Notes under the pieces: generated by a model
Database searches by the model: none
What the model was told of the DNA's origin: nothing
The model's input: the letters and a program-made list of their open reading frames with translations, nothing else
Translations under genes and position numbers: made by a program
Part shown: positions 28,734 to 37,600 of the stretch, one piece after another
Position numbering within the stretch: the stretch's first letter is position 1
How the letters are laid out: each line of letters begins with the position of its first letter
NCBI RefSeq assembly: GCF_944387725.1
Contig: NZ_CALXGA010000012.1
Span: 1-39,168, forward strand
From: an uncultured Intestinimonas sp.
GTDB taxonomy: Bacteria > Bacillota > Clostridia > Oscillospirales > Oscillospiraceae
Length of the DNA: 39,168 nucleotides
Reading direction: 5' to 3'

Positions 28734-29663
28734 TGAGCTATTATACCCATCCGGGGCCGGGCTGTCAACCCCCTTTTTCCCCCGGCGCAGAAAGGCGAAC
28801 TTGGTCTCGGAGCAGAGGACCGCCAGGAAGATCAGGACAAAGCCCACCGCCATGGCGGCGTTCAGGGTCTCCTCCCCCACCAGGATGGAGCTCAGGACCC
28901 CGAAGGGGGCCTCCAGGGACAGGAGCACAGCGGCGGTGGCGGGGGCGGTGTACTTCTGGCCGATGTTCTGGAAGAGGAGGGCCCCGCAGGAGGCGAAGAT
29001 CACCAGATAGGCCAGGCCCAGCAGGGTCCCGCCGGTGAGCCCCGTGGGGAAGGGCTCCCGGAACAGCAGGGCTCCCGCCCAGCTCCACAGGGCGAAGAAG
29101 GCGAACTGGAGGGTGGTGAGGAGGAAGATGTCCCGGTCCTGGGCACAGCGGTTCACCACCACGATGTGGGCGGCGAAGAAGAGGCCGCACACCAGGGTCA
29201 GGGCGTCCCCCAGGCCCATGGTCAGGTCCCCCCCCTCCCCGGGGAGGGACACCAGGCCGATTCCCGCGATGCAGACCACCGCCGCTAGAATATTCCATTT
29301 GTCCGGCCGCTTCCGGGCCACCGCCCAGTTGAGGAAGGGGACGATGACGCAGTAGACCGCCGTCAAAAAGGCGTTCTTCCCCGCAGTGGTCCCCTCCAGG
29401 CCGAAGGTCTGGAAGGCGTAGGCCAGGAAGAGCAGGGTGCCGGTGGCCAGCCCCCCCAGCAGATAGCCCCGGTCCAGACGCCGCCAGGACCGCCAGAACA
29501 CCAGGGCCAGAATCAGCGCGGCGGCGGTGAAGCGGAAGGCCAGCAGGTAGAGGGGGGTGAAGCTGTCCAGGGAGTGCTTCATCACCACAAAGGCGCTCCC
29601 CCAGATGATGGGGGCCGCCAGGAGCATAGGCTTGGCCCATTTTTGCAGGACGGACTCATTCAT
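28695..29663 (-). CDS. EamA/DMT-family transporter
   Basis: The 322-aa product has ten predicted membrane segments in two EamA repeats: PIIWGSAFVVMKHSLDSFTP and FTAAALILALVFW early, TLVCGLFFAAHIVVVNRCAQ in the middle, and SLEAPFGVLSSILVGEETL near the end. EamA proteins are drug/metabolite or amino acid exporters. ATG 29663 follows GGAGGG. The last ~25 residues after RRGKKG are unusual for the family; their codons double as the trpXYZ promoter and T-box start. That fits the tail being an extension created where the two genes meet. The substrate is unknown; aromatic compounds are a guess from the neighbour. Confidence 0.88.
   Translation of the reverse strand: MNESVLQKWAKPMLLAAPIIWGSAFVVMKHSLDSFTPLYLLAFRFTAAALILALVFWRSWRRLDRGYLLGGLATGTLLFLAYAFQTFGLEGTTAGKNAFLTAVYCVIVPFLNWAVARKRPDKWNILAAVVCIAGIGLVSLPGEGGDLTMGLGDALTLVCGLFFAAHIVVVNRCAQDRDIFLLTTLQFAFFALWSWAGALLFREPFPTGLTGGTLLGLAYLVIFASCGALLFQNIGQKYTAPATAAVLLSLEAPFGVLSSILVGEETLNAAMAVGFVLIFLAVLCSETKFAFLRRGKKGVDSPAPDGYNSSQANTLQTCDGEK
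28740..28768 (-). promoter_or_regulatory. Promoter of the T-box-controlled trpXYZ operon
   Basis: A consensus promoter, TTGACA (28768-28763) and TATAAT (28745-28740), with a 17-bp spacer. It lies wholly inside the 3' end of the EamA gene, in the same direction. Confidence 0.9.
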
Positions 29664-29724
29664 GGTTGTGTTCCCTCCGAGGAAATGGTAAGATGACTGG
29701 GAGAAATGAAAGGGGGGCGCTGGA

Positions 29725-30309
29725 ATGCCCAAGCTGATCCGGGACTTCTTTGACCGGGACACCCTGACGGTGGCCCGGGATTTGCTGGGGAAATATCTGG
29801 TCCGCCGGGTGGACGGGGACCTCCTCTCCGGCCGGATTGTGGAGACCGAGGCCTACATCGGGGCCATCGACCGGGCCTGCCACGCCTACGGGGGCCGGCG
29901 GACCCCCCGGACCGAGACCCTGTACGCCCCGCCGGGGACGGCCTATGTCTACCTCATCTACGGGATGTACCACTGCCTCAACTTCGTCACCGAGGGGGAG
30001 GGAGTGGCTGCGGCGGTGCTTCTTCGGGGCCTGGAGCCGGCGGAGGGGGCGGAGCGCATGGCCTGGAACCGCTTTGGCCGGGGCCTTTCGGAGCTGACCC
30101 CCTACCAGCGGAAACACTTTCTCAACGGCCCCGGCAAGGTCTGCCGGGCTCTGGACGTCACCCGGGCCCTCAACGGCGCCAGCCTCACCGGGGACGCCCT
30201 CTTCCTCTGGGACGCCGGTGAGGCCGCGGGGGAGATCCACACCGGCAGGCGCATTGGCGTGGACTATGCCCGGGAGGCCGCCGGCTTTCCCTGGCGGTTC
30301 TGGCTGTGA
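29725..30309 (+). CDS. mpg: DNA-3-methyladenine glycosylase (AAG/MPG family)
   Basis: The enzyme removes alkylated purines in base-excision repair. The 194-aa product has ARDLLGKYLVRRVDG, the catalytic-region VETEAYIGAIDRACHAYGG, the minor-groove RTPRTETLYAPPGTAYVYLI segment (with YGMYHCLNFVTEG) and GPGKVCRALDVTRALNG, in the order of the family and of normal length. ATG 29725 follows GGGGGG. The gene is divergent from the EamA gene (61 bp apart) and lies 27 bp before a HAD phosphatase gene that is probably co-transcribed. Confidence 0.93.
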   Translation: MPKLIRDFFDRDTLTVARDLLGKYLVRRVDGDLLSGRIVETEAYIGAIDRACHAYGGRRTPRTETLYAPPGTAYVYLIYGMYHCLNFVTEGEGVAAAVLLRGLEPAEGAERMAWNRFGRGLSELTPYQRKHFLNGPGKVCRALDVTRALNGASLTGDALFLWDAGEAAGEIHTGRRIGVDYAREAAGFPWRFWL

Positions 30310-30336
30310 TGCTGATTTGACAACAGGAGGCAAGCT

Positions 30337-30966
30337 ATGCTGCTCTTTGACTTGGACGGAACCCTCATCGACTCCAACGGCATCTGGACCGATATCGACA
30401 TGCGCTTTCTCTCCCGCCGGGGTCTGGAGGTCACCCAGGAGTACCTCTACGCTGTGAGCCCCTCTATCGTGCCCCTGGCGGCGGTATTCACCCGGGACTA
30501 CTACCACCTGGACATGACCCCGGAGGCCATTGTGGCAGAGTGGATGGAGGGGGCCCTGGAGGCCTACCGGCGGGCGCCCATGAAGCCCGGCGCCCTGGCC
30601 TTTCTGGAGCGGTGCCGGGACAGGGGGGAGGACATGGCCCTGGTCACCGCCTGCGACCCCGGCCTGTGCCGGGCCGCCCTGGAGCGCCACGGACTCTCGC
30701 CCTTCTTCCGGGCCGTGGTCTACGCCCAGGAGCTGGGCCTGGAGAAGCGGAATCCGGCGCTCTTCCGCCGGGCCGCTCAGGCGCTGGGGGTCTCCCCCAG
30801 CCAGTGTGTCCTCTACGAGGACGCCCCCGCCAACTGCGCCGCCGCCCGGGCGGCCGGCATGGAGACCGTGGGGGTCTATGACGCCTTCTACCACGACCTC
30901 CAGGACGAGCTGCGGCAGAGCTGCGACCGCTGGATTGGGAGTTTCACCGAGCTCCTGGACGCCTGA
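30337..30966 (+). CDS. HAD-family hydrolase (phosphoglucomutase/phosphatase-like)
   Basis: The 209-aa product has HAD motif I DLDGTLIDSNG (residues 5-15), an alpha-helical cap (about 18-85), motif II in MALVTACDP, motif III lysine in GLEKRNPALF and motif IV in LYEDAPANCAAARAAG. It belongs to the beta-phosphoglucomutase-like subgroup; substrates of such enzymes are small sugar or nucleoside phosphates and cannot be inferred here. AGGAGG lies nine bases before ATG 30337. A perfect terminator follows. Confidence 0.88.
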   Translation: MLLFDLDGTLIDSNGIWTDIDMRFLSRRGLEVTQEYLYAVSPSIVPLAAVFTRDYYHLDMTPEAIVAEWMEGALEAYRRAPMKPGALAFLERCRDRGEDMALVTACDPGLCRAALERHGLSPFFRAVVYAQELGLEKRNPALFRRAAQALGVSPSQCVLYEDAPANCAAARAAGMETVGVYDAFYHDLQDELRQSCDRWIGSFTELLDA

Positions 30967-30981
30967 CACCCCGCTGGGCAG

Positions 30982-31018
30982 GCCCCGGGACGGCCCTCTG
31001 CCGTCCCGGGGCTTTTTT
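30982..31018. terminator. Terminator between the HAD gene and pcrA
   Basis: GCCCCGGGACGG (30982-30993) and CCGTCCCGGGGC (31001-31012) pair perfectly, followed by TTTTTT on the plus strand. The T-run overlaps the pcrA stop codon on the opposite strand. Confidence 0.9.
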
Positions 31019-33476
31019 ACGCCTTGCTGAGGTACTGGGCCACCGATTTCAGCAGCAGCCGCTTGGTGCCCTTGGCGTCAAAGGCGATCTCGATGAGGAG
31101 GTCGCCCCCTGTGGGCTGGACGTTCATGACCATGCCCCGCCCAAAGGCCTTGTGGACCACCATGTCGCCGATCTGGTAGGAGGGCAGGGCCGCCGCCGGG
31201 GCCTTGGGCCGGCCGGCCGGAGGCTTGGCCCGGGCCGGGCGCGCCGGGGCGGCGGGGCGCTCCCAGCCCCCCCGGCCTCCGCCGGAGAAGCCGCCGTACC
31301 CGCCCCGGGCCGGGGCGGCGCTCTGCCAGCAGCCAGAGGCGTCATCTGGCTGGCTGAGGTAACTCCTGCCGCTGCGCTCCGCCAGTTCCTCGGGGATCTC
31401 CCCCACAAACCGGGAGGGCCGGTTGGCCGAGGTGCGGCCGAAGAGCATCCGCTGGGAGGCGCAGGTGAGGTAGAGCTTTTCCCGGGCCCGGGTCATGGCC
31501 ACATAGCACAGCCGGCGCTCCTCCTCCAGCTCCTCCTGGTCCCCGATGGCCCGGATGCCGGGGAAAATGCCCTCCTCGGCCCCCACGACGAAGACCACCG
31601 GGAACTCCAGGCCCTTGGCCGCGTGCATGGTCATCATAACCACGCAGTCCTCGCTGGGGTCGTGGTTGTCCAGGTCGGTGTAGAGGGCGATCTCGTCCAG
31701 GAAGCCGGCCAGGGAGGGCTCGGCCTGGGCGTTTTCCAGGTAGCTGTTGATGGAGGTCAGCAGCTCCCGGACATTCTCCAGCCGGGTGCGGTCCTCCACG
31801 GTGTTCTTGGCCTCCAGGGCCGCGGCGTAGCCCGTCCGGTCCAGGACCTCCTCATAGAACTCCGGAAGCGCCAGCTCCCCCGCAAGCCCTTGCAGGGTCT
31901 CCATCATGGTTGTAAACTGCTCCAGCTTGGGGGCGGACTTGGCCAGCTCCGGGCGGCTCCGGGCCTCCCGGACCACATCCCACAGGCTCCGGCCCTCCCG
32001 GGCGGCGATGGCCTGGGCGGCCTCCACCGTCCTGGGACCGATGCCCCGGGGCGGGTTGTTGATGATCCGGGCCAGGCGCAGGTCGTCGGCGGGGTTGTGG
32101 AGGGCGCTGAGATAGGCCAGCATGTCCTTGACCTCCGCCCGGTCGAAGAAGCGGATTCCCCCGATGATGCGGTAGGGCACACCGTTGCGCTTGAATGCCT
32201 GCTCGATCTGGTTGGACTGGGCGTTCATGCGGTAGAGGACGGCGTGGTCTCTCCAGGTCCGGCCCTGGCTGTAGCCGGAGAGAATTTCGGCGGCCACATA
32301 TTGGGCCTCGTCGCTCTCGTTCATGGCGGTGTAGACCTGGAGCTTGTCCCCCTGGCTGTGGCTGGTCCACAGCTCCTTGCCCTTGCGGCCCTGGTTGTGA
32401 CGGATGACGGCGTTGGATGCCTCCAGGATGTTCTTGGTGGAGCGGTAGTTCTGTTCCAGCCGGATGACCCGGGCCCCCGGGTACTGCTGCTCAAAGGAGA
32501 GGATGTTCTCGATGGTGGCCCCCCGGAAGCGGTAGATGGACTGGTCGTCGTCCCCCACCACGCAGAGGTTCCCCCGCCGCCCCGCCAGCAGAGCGGAGAG
32601 CTGGTACTGGAGCTGGTTGGTGTCCTGGTACTCGTCGATGAGTACATAACGGAATTTCCGCCTGTAATACTCCCGTACGTCATCAAAATCCCGGAGGAGC
32701 CGGACGGTGTCCAGGATGAGGTCGTCAAAGTCCAGGGCGTTGGCCTCCCGCAGCCGCCGCTCGTACTCCACATAGATTTCCGCGATTCGGATCAGGCGGT
32801 GGTCCCCCTGCTTCCGGCAGGCGTCCAGGTACTCCCCGCCGGACTGCATGGCGTCCTTGGCCCTGGAGATGGCGGAGAGCACCGATCGGGGCGGAAAGGT
32901 CTTCTCGTCCAGGTTCCGGTCCTTGAGGACGTCCTTCACCACCCGCTCGGCGTCGGCGGAGTCGTAGATGGTGAAGGCGCGGTCAAAGCCCAGCCGCTCG
33001 ATGTCCCGCCGGAGGATGCGCACGCAGGCCGAGTGGAAGGTGGAGGCCCAGATGTCCCCGGCCTGGGGGCCCAGCATCCGCTCCAGGCGCTCCCGGAGCT
33101 CCCCGGCGGCCTTGTTGGTGAAGGTGATTGCCAGAATGGACCAGGGGGCGGCGGGATCCAGCCGGCACAGCCTCTCGGCCTCCTCCCGGCCCTCGGGGAT
33201 GGGGCGGCTGGCGTAGGCCTCCAGAAAAAGCAGGTCGTCCTCGGTGACGGCCTCCGGCGCCTCGTCGGAGTCGGAGCCCCGGCCGTACTTCATCAGGTTG
33301 GCGACACGGTGGATAAGCACGGTGGTCTTGCCGCTCCCCGCCCCCGCCAGCACCAGCAGGGGGCCCTCAGTGGCCAGCACCGCCTTTCGCTGCTCCGGGT
33401 TGAGCTGGGTAAATTCCCCGGCGATGACCGCCCGCCGGGCCTTACAGAATCTCAGCGCTTGTTCCTTGTCCAGCAT
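31017..33476 (-). CDS. pcrA: ATP-dependent DNA helicase PcrA/UvrD
   Basis: PcrA is the Firmicutes SF1A 3'-5' helicase for nucleotide-excision repair and plasmid replication. The 819-aa product has LNPEQRKAVLATEGPLLVLA, Walker A GAGSGKTT (44-52), motif Ia ITFTNKAAGELRERL, motif II LIDEYQDTNQLQYQL, motif III VVGDDDQSIYRFRGA, motif IV IRLEQNYRST, motif V MTMHAAKGLEFPVVFV and motif VI LCYVAMTRAREKLYL. The C-terminus has a Gly/Pro/Arg-rich linker and the Tudor-like YQIGDMVVHKAFGRGMV domain that binds RNA polymerase. An insert after the Walker A region (about residues 65-100) is typical of Clostridia forms. Confidence 0.96.
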   Translation of the reverse strand: MLDKEQALRFCKARRAVIAGEFTQLNPEQRKAVLATEGPLLVLAGAGSGKTTVLIHRVANLMKYGRGSDSDEAPEAVTEDDLLFLEAYASRPIPEGREEAERLCRLDPAAPWSILAITFTNKAAGELRERLERMLGPQAGDIWASTFHSACVRILRRDIERLGFDRAFTIYDSADAERVVKDVLKDRNLDEKTFPPRSVLSAISRAKDAMQSGGEYLDACRKQGDHRLIRIAEIYVEYERRLREANALDFDDLILDTVRLLRDFDDVREYYRRKFRYVLIDEYQDTNQLQYQLSALLAGRRGNLCVVGDDDQSIYRFRGATIENILSFEQQYPGARVIRLEQNYRSTKNILEASNAVIRHNQGRKGKELWTSHSQGDKLQVYTAMNESDEAQYVAAEILSGYSQGRTWRDHAVLYRMNAQSNQIEQAFKRNGVPYRIIGGIRFFDRAEVKDMLAYLSALHNPADDLRLARIINNPPRGIGPRTVEAAQAIAAREGRSLWDVVREARSRPELAKSAPKLEQFTTMMETLQGLAGELALPEFYEEVLDRTGYAAALEAKNTVEDRTRLENVRELLTSINSYLENAQAEPSLAGFLDEIALYTDLDNHDPSEDCVVMMTMHAAKGLEFPVVFVVGAEEGIFPGIRAIGDQEELEEERRLCYVAMTRAREKLYLTCASQRMLFGRTSANRPSRFVGEIPEELAERSGRSYLSQPDDASGCWQSAAPARGGYGGFSGGGRGGWERPAAPARPARAKPPAGRPKAPAAALPSYQIGDMVVHKAFGRGMVMNVQPTGGDLLIEIAFDAKGTKRLLLKSVAQYLSKA

Positions 33477-33585
33477 ATGGTCCCTCTCGTCCTTTCTATG
33501 GGGCCGGGGGCCGCTTCGGCGGTCTCCCCATGGAAAATGCGCCGGCCTCGGGCTGGGAGGCGCGGCGCGGTGAAGTCTCGCTTGC

Positions 33586-34446
33586 TCAGACCGTCTCAGT
33601 GAGCCAGACGTCCCGGTAGGTCCGGCCCAGGACCTCCCGGGCGGCCTCCGCCTGGTCCCAGTCCCGGAAGAGGCCGAAGACCGTGGGGCCGGTGCCGCTC
33701 ATACAGGCCCCCAGGGCCCCCTGCTGCACCAGCTCCCCCCGAATGGCCCGAACCTCCGCCCCCTGCCGGGGGGGCAGCACGTCCTCGAAGACGTTGTACA
33801 TCCGTCGGGCCACCCCCTCCAGGTCCCCGGCCTCCAGGGCGGAGAGGACCCCGGCGGTGTCCGGGCGGCAGCGCAGCCGCACCCCGTCCACCGCCCGGAA
33901 GAGCTCCGGGGTGGAGATGGAGAAGGGGGGCTTGCACACCACCACCAGGCACCGGGGCAGGGGGGACAGGGGGGTGAGGACCTCCCCCCGGCCCTGGGCC
34001 AGGGCGGTCCCCCCCAGGACGCAGTAGGGCACGTCGGAGCCCACCCCCTCCCCCAGCCGGGCCAGGTCCAGGGGGGCAAGGCCGGTCTCCAGGGCCCCGT
34101 TGAGGGCCCGGAGGACGGCGGCGGCGTCGGAGGAGCCGCCCCCCATGCCGGCGCAGACGGGGATGTGCTTATCAATGGCGATGGACACTCCCCCGGCGTC
34201 CCGCCCGGTCTCCCGCTGGAAGGCCAGGACGGCGGCGGCGGCCAGGTTCTTCTCGTTGTTGGGCAGGAAGCTCAGGTTGGTTTTGACCCGCAGGGGCCCC
34301 CCGCCTCCCAGGGTCAGGGTGATGAGGTCCGACAGGGCCACCGACTGCATGACCATGCACAGGTCGTGGTAGCCGTCGTCCCGGCGGCCCAGCACGTCCA
34401 GGGTGAGGTTGAGCTTGGCGGGGGCCTCTGCCGTCAGGGTGGGCAT
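33586..34446 (-). CDS. ispE: 4-diphosphocytidyl-2-C-methyl-D-erythritol kinase
   Basis: IspE is the GHMP kinase of the MEP isoprenoid pathway. The 286-aa product starts with EAPAKLNLTLDVLGRRDDGYH, has the nucleotide-binding PVCAGMGGGSSDAAAVLRAL loop (about 96-115), EGVGSDVPYCVLGGTALAQG and the C-terminal GALGACMSGTGPTVFGLF glycine loop. ATG 34446 follows GGAGG, 12 bp after the DUF1015 gene, so the two are probably co-transcribed. The next gene, pcrA, lies 109 bp downstream; no strong promoter was seen in that gap. Confidence 0.95.
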   Translation of the reverse strand: MPTLTAEAPAKLNLTLDVLGRRDDGYHDLCMVMQSVALSDLITLTLGGGGPLRVKTNLSFLPNNEKNLAAAAVLAFQRETGRDAGGVSIAIDKHIPVCAGMGGGSSDAAAVLRALNGALETGLAPLDLARLGEGVGSDVPYCVLGGTALAQGRGEVLTPLSPLPRCLVVVCKPPFSISTPELFRAVDGVRLRCRPDTAGVLSALEAGDLEGVARRMYNVFEDVLPPRQGAEVRAIRGELVQQGALGACMSGTGPTVFGLFRDWDQAEAAREVLGRTYRDVWLTETV

Positions 34447-34458
34447 GGTGTTCCTCCT

Positions 34459-35742
34459 TCAGCGAATTTTCCGGGCCTCCAGATAGAAGCGCTTGTCCTG
34501 GGCCTCCCCCATGGAGAAGGTCTTCCGGGGCAGGACCCCGTCGTGGATGACCGTGGGGAAGAGCTCCTCCTTGCCCATGGCGGGCAGCAGGAAGCCGATA
34601 TTTCCAGGCTGAGAGGCCAGGGACCGGGTGACGTCGGCCCCGTGGATGTAGTCCACCCGCCCCGGGTGGCAGGAGAGCCACTGGTCCAGGAAGTTCTGGA
34701 GGGTGGCCGCCGGGAGCTGAGCCTGGGGATGGGGCGCCGTCACCGCCCCCACGCCGCCGGCGTGGACATAGCGGAGGATGTGGCCCTCCTCGCCCGCCCC
34801 CTGGAAGGCGCCGGGGTAAAAGGCCAGCAGGTCGGCCAGCAGGGCCTGGGGGTCCACCCCGAAGACCACCCGGTGGATGGGCTCGAACTCCAGGGAGGCG
34901 TCGTGGAGGTTCACCAGCTCCACCAGGGCGTACCGGGCGGGGAGGTTCTCCCACTCCTCCGGGGCGGCGAGGCTCTTCTGCCGCTCGTAGCAGGCCTTGG
35001 CGGTGGCCAGGGAGTGGTTGCCGTCCCCCACGGCGAAGAGGAGGACGGGCAGATCCTCCGCCCCGTACCGGGCCTGGAAGGCGGCGGGGCCGGCCAGGGC
35101 CCGGAGGGCGGCGGCCACCCGGGCCAGCTCCGGCTCGTCCAGAAGCCAGCCCCGGAGGTGGCCGGAGTGCTCCATGAGCTCGAAGTCATAGCACTTCTCC
35201 AGCCGCCCCTTGGCCGCGGCGGCGGGCTCCACCACCGTCTTCTCCGGGTCGTCCACCAGGAGCATGGCGTGGGGCAGCTCGATGGAGGCGTTCTTCCGCA
35301 CCGCCACCCGGGGCGGGATGCGGCTGAGTACGGTGCCCTCGGTGGCTCGGACCAGGGTGGCGGCTCCGGGCTCATAGTTGTAGGCCTCCAGGTCCACCAT
35401 GCCCACCAGGCCCCGGCGGACCTTGCCGGACTCCAGGGTGCGCTCCACATAGATCATGGCGTGGGGGCAGGTACGGAAGACCCCCTCCCGGAGGTAGCGG
35501 CTCATGGTGTTGGTGACGTCCATGATATCGGTCTCCACGCTGGGGCCGTCCAGGGAGCTCTCCGGCAGGATCAGGTGGAGGGCGGAGGGGGCGTTGCCCA
35601 CAAACCGCTCCACCCGCTGCCAGTACTCAGGCTGGGAGGTATACTGGTCGCAGGCCACCACCGCCCACTTGGTCAGGTCGCAGTTCTGGGGCAGCAGGAT
35701 GTCGGCCGGCCCGAAGGCCAGGCCCTGAAAACGCTCGTCCAT
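34459..35742 (-). CDS. DUF1015-family protein
   Basis: The 427-aa product matches the DUF1015 family: FGPADILLPQNCDLTKWAVV, ACDQYTSQPEYW, the ADGNHS-like VGDGNHSLATAKACYE block, and VDYIHGADVTRSLASQPGNI with GFLLPAMGKEELFPTV near the end. Members are probable kinase-like enzymes; some relatives are linked to serine or aromatic metabolism, but the reaction here is unknown. ATG 35742 follows GAGAGGAAA. Its place between thrH and ispE in a same-direction run is common in Clostridia. The ThrH neighbour suggests a role near serine metabolism, as inference only. Confidence 0.85.
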   Translation of the reverse strand: MDERFQGLAFGPADILLPQNCDLTKWAVVACDQYTSQPEYWQRVERFVGNAPSALHLILPESSLDGPSVETDIMDVTNTMSRYLREGVFRTCPHAMIYVERTLESGKVRRGLVGMVDLEAYNYEPGAATLVRATEGTVLSRIPPRVAVRKNASIELPHAMLLVDDPEKTVVEPAAAAKGRLEKCYDFELMEHSGHLRGWLLDEPELARVAAALRALAGPAAFQARYGAEDLPVLLFAVGDGNHSLATAKACYERQKSLAAPEEWENLPARYALVELVNLHDASLEFEPIHRVVFGVDPQALLADLLAFYPGAFQGAGEEGHILRYVHAGGVGAVTAPHPQAQLPAATLQNFLDQWLSCHPGRVDYIHGADVTRSLASQPGNIGFLLPAMGKEELFPTVIHDGVLPRKTFSMGEAQDKRFYLEARKIR

Positions 35743-35790
35743 GGCGGATTTCCTCTCTCTCGTTTTACTCTTTCGGAGGCAGCCGGAGGC

Positions 35791-36393
35791 TCAGGTCATG
35801 GCGGCCTGGATGGCGGCGAGCAGGTCCCCGAAGTCCTCGTAGGCCGGCAGCTCCGGGTGGTCGGCCTGAATCTGGGCCGTGCTGCGGAAGAGGAAGCCGG
35901 CCTTGCCGGCCTGGATCATGGCCAGGTCGTTGTAGCTGTCCCCGGCGGCGATGGTCTCGTAGCCGATGGACTGGAGGGCCTTCACCGTGGTGAGCTTGGA
36001 CTGTGCACAGCGCATCCGGTAGCCGGTGATGGTCCCGTCGGGGTCCGTCTCCAGGGTGTTGCAGAACAGGGTGGGCCAGCCCAGCTTCTTCATCAGGGGC
36101 TGGGCGAACTGCTCAAAGGTGTCGCTGAGGATGATGACCTGGGTAAGGGAACGCAGCTCGTCCAGAAATTCCCGGGCCCCGGGGAGGGGGTCGATGCCGG
36201 CGATGACAGCCTGAATCTCCTTCAGGCCCAGGCCGTGCTCCCTGAGAATGGCCAGGCGGTAGGCCATGAGCTTGTTGTAGTCGGGCTCGTCCCGGGTGGT
36301 GCGCTTGAGCTCCGGGATGCCGCTGGCCCCGGCGAAGGCGATCCAGATCTCGGGAACCAGGACGCCCTCCATGTCCAGACAGGTGAGATACAT
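35791..36393 (-). CDS. thrH: ThrH-type phosphoserine phosphatase / homoserine phosphotransferase
   Basis: ThrH is a HAD enzyme that dephosphorylates phosphoserine and can transfer phosphate to homoserine. The 200-aa product starts MYLTCLDMEGVLVPEIWIAF, with the DxEG variant of HAD motif I typical of ThrH, and has VIILSDTFEQFAQPLMKKLG, PTLFCNTLETDPDGTITGY and GDSYNDLAMIQAGKAG (motif IV). The length fits the family. GGAGG precedes ATG 36393. It lies 22 bp after the aminotransferase gene, so an amino-acid role for the operon is likely. Confidence 0.93.
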   Translation of the reverse strand: MYLTCLDMEGVLVPEIWIAFAGASGIPELKRTTRDEPDYNKLMAYRLAILREHGLGLKEIQAVIAGIDPLPGAREFLDELRSLTQVIILSDTFEQFAQPLMKKLGWPTLFCNTLETDPDGTITGYRMRCAQSKLTTVKALQSIGYETIAAGDSYNDLAMIQAGKAGFLFRSTAQIQADHPELPAYEDFGDLLAAIQAAMT

Positions 36394-36415
36394 GGCGGTG
36401 CTCCTCCTTTTCCAA

Positions 36416-37600
36416 TCAGGTCCGGGCCTGTTTTTTCTTTAGGTTGGTGAGGAAGTTGTCCATGCGGGTCAGGGCCTCGGCGATTTCCTTCATGCTGGTG
36501 GCGTAGCAGCAGCGGACGAAGCCCTCGCCGCTCTCGCCGAAGGCGTTGCCGGCGATGACGGCCACCTTCTCCTCCATCAGGAAGCGCTCGCAGAAGTCCT
36601 CGGAGGTGAGCCCCGTGCCCCGGATGTCCGGGAAGACGTAGAAGGCCCCCTTGGGCTCGAAGCAGGGCAGGCCGATGCGCCGCAGGCCCTCCACCAGGTA
36701 GCGGCGGCGGCCGTCGTACTCGTCCCGCATCCGCTCGATGTCGCCGTCCCCGTTGCGCACCGCCTCGATGGCGGCGTACTGGCTGGTGGTGGGGGCGGAC
36801 ATGATGCCGAACTGGTGGAGCTTGAGCATCTGCTGGATGAGGGGGGCGGGGCCGCAGAGGTAGCCCAGGCGCCAGCCCGTCATGGCGTAGGTCTTGGAGA
36901 AGCCGTTGACCACCACCGTCCGCTCGTACATATCGGGGAGGTTGGCGATGGAGACGTGGCGCTGGCCGTAGGTGAGCTCGGCGTAGATTTCGTCGGAGAC
37001 CACCATGATGTCAGTGCCCCGGAGGACCTCCGCGATGGCCTCCAGGTCCTCCCGGCCCATAATGCCGCCGGTGGGGTTGTTGGGGAAGGGCAGCACCAGC
37101 ACCTTGGTCTTGGGGGTGATGGCCGCCCGGAGCTCCTGGGGGGTGAGGCGGAACTCATTTTCCGCCTTGGTCTCCACATAGACCGGGGTTCCTCCCGCCA
37201 TGCTGGCCAGGGGGCCGTAGCAGACGAAGGAGGGCACTGGGATGATGACCTCGTCGCCGGGGTTCACCAGGCACCGCAGGGCCAGGTCAATACCCTCGCT
37301 GCCCCCTACGGTGACAACGATCTGGCTGGCAAAGTCGTACCGGATCTGGAAGCGGCGCTCCATATAGGAGGCGATCTCCCGGCGCAGCTCGGCCATGCCG
37401 GCGTTGGAGGTGTATTTGGTAAAGCCCTTTTCCAGGGAGTAGATGCCCGCGTCCCGGATGTGCCAGGGGGTGACAAAGTCGGGCTCGCCCACACCCAGGG
37501 AGATGGCGTCCTTCATCTCCTCCAGGATGTCGAAGAATTTCCGAATGCCGGAGGGCTTGACCGCCTTGATCCGGTCGGACAGAACAGACTCATAATTCAT
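36416..37600 (-). CDS. Class I/II aminotransferase (PLP-dependent)
   Basis: The 394-aa product is an AAT fold-type I enzyme: SLGVGEPDFVTPWHIRDAGI, TVGGSEGIDLALRCL, PFPNNPTGGIMGREDLEAI, SDEIYAELTYGQRHVSI and the PLP-lysine VVNGFSKTYAMTGWRLGYLC. A conserved Arg lies in GEGFVRCCYATS near the C-terminus. Relatives act on aspartate, alanine or aromatic amino acids; the exact substrate is not decided. Its ATG overlaps the stop of the upstream Lrp gene (ATGA), a pairing very common in Firmicutes that implies joint control by the Lrp product. Confidence 0.93.
   Translation of the reverse strand: MNYESVLSDRIKAVKPSGIRKFFDILEEMKDAISLGVGEPDFVTPWHIRDAGIYSLEKGFTKYTSNAGMAELRREIASYMERRFQIRYDFASQIVVTVGGSEGIDLALRCLVNPGDEVIIPVPSFVCYGPLASMAGGTPVYVETKAENEFRLTPQELRAAITPKTKVLVLPFPNNPTGGIMGREDLEAIAEVLRGTDIMVVSDEIYAELTYGQRHVSIANLPDMYERTVVVNGFSKTYAMTGWRLGYLCGPAPLIQQMLKLHQFGIMSAPTTSQYAAIEAVRNGDGDIERMRDEYDGRRRYLVEGLRRIGLPCFEPKGAFYVFPDIRGTGLTSEDFCERFLMEEKVAVIAGNAFGESGEGFVRCCYATSMKEIAEALTRMDNFLTNLKKKQART

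Noticed and set aside
31152..33602. Very long open frame antisense to pcrA
   Set aside because: It is the GC-rich shadow of a gene with all helicase motifs; its product is low-complexity Gly/Val/Leu/His without domains.
34165..36450. Long open frame antisense to ispE, DUF1015 and thrH
   Set aside because: It spans three clearly coding minus-strand genes and lacks any recognisable domain.
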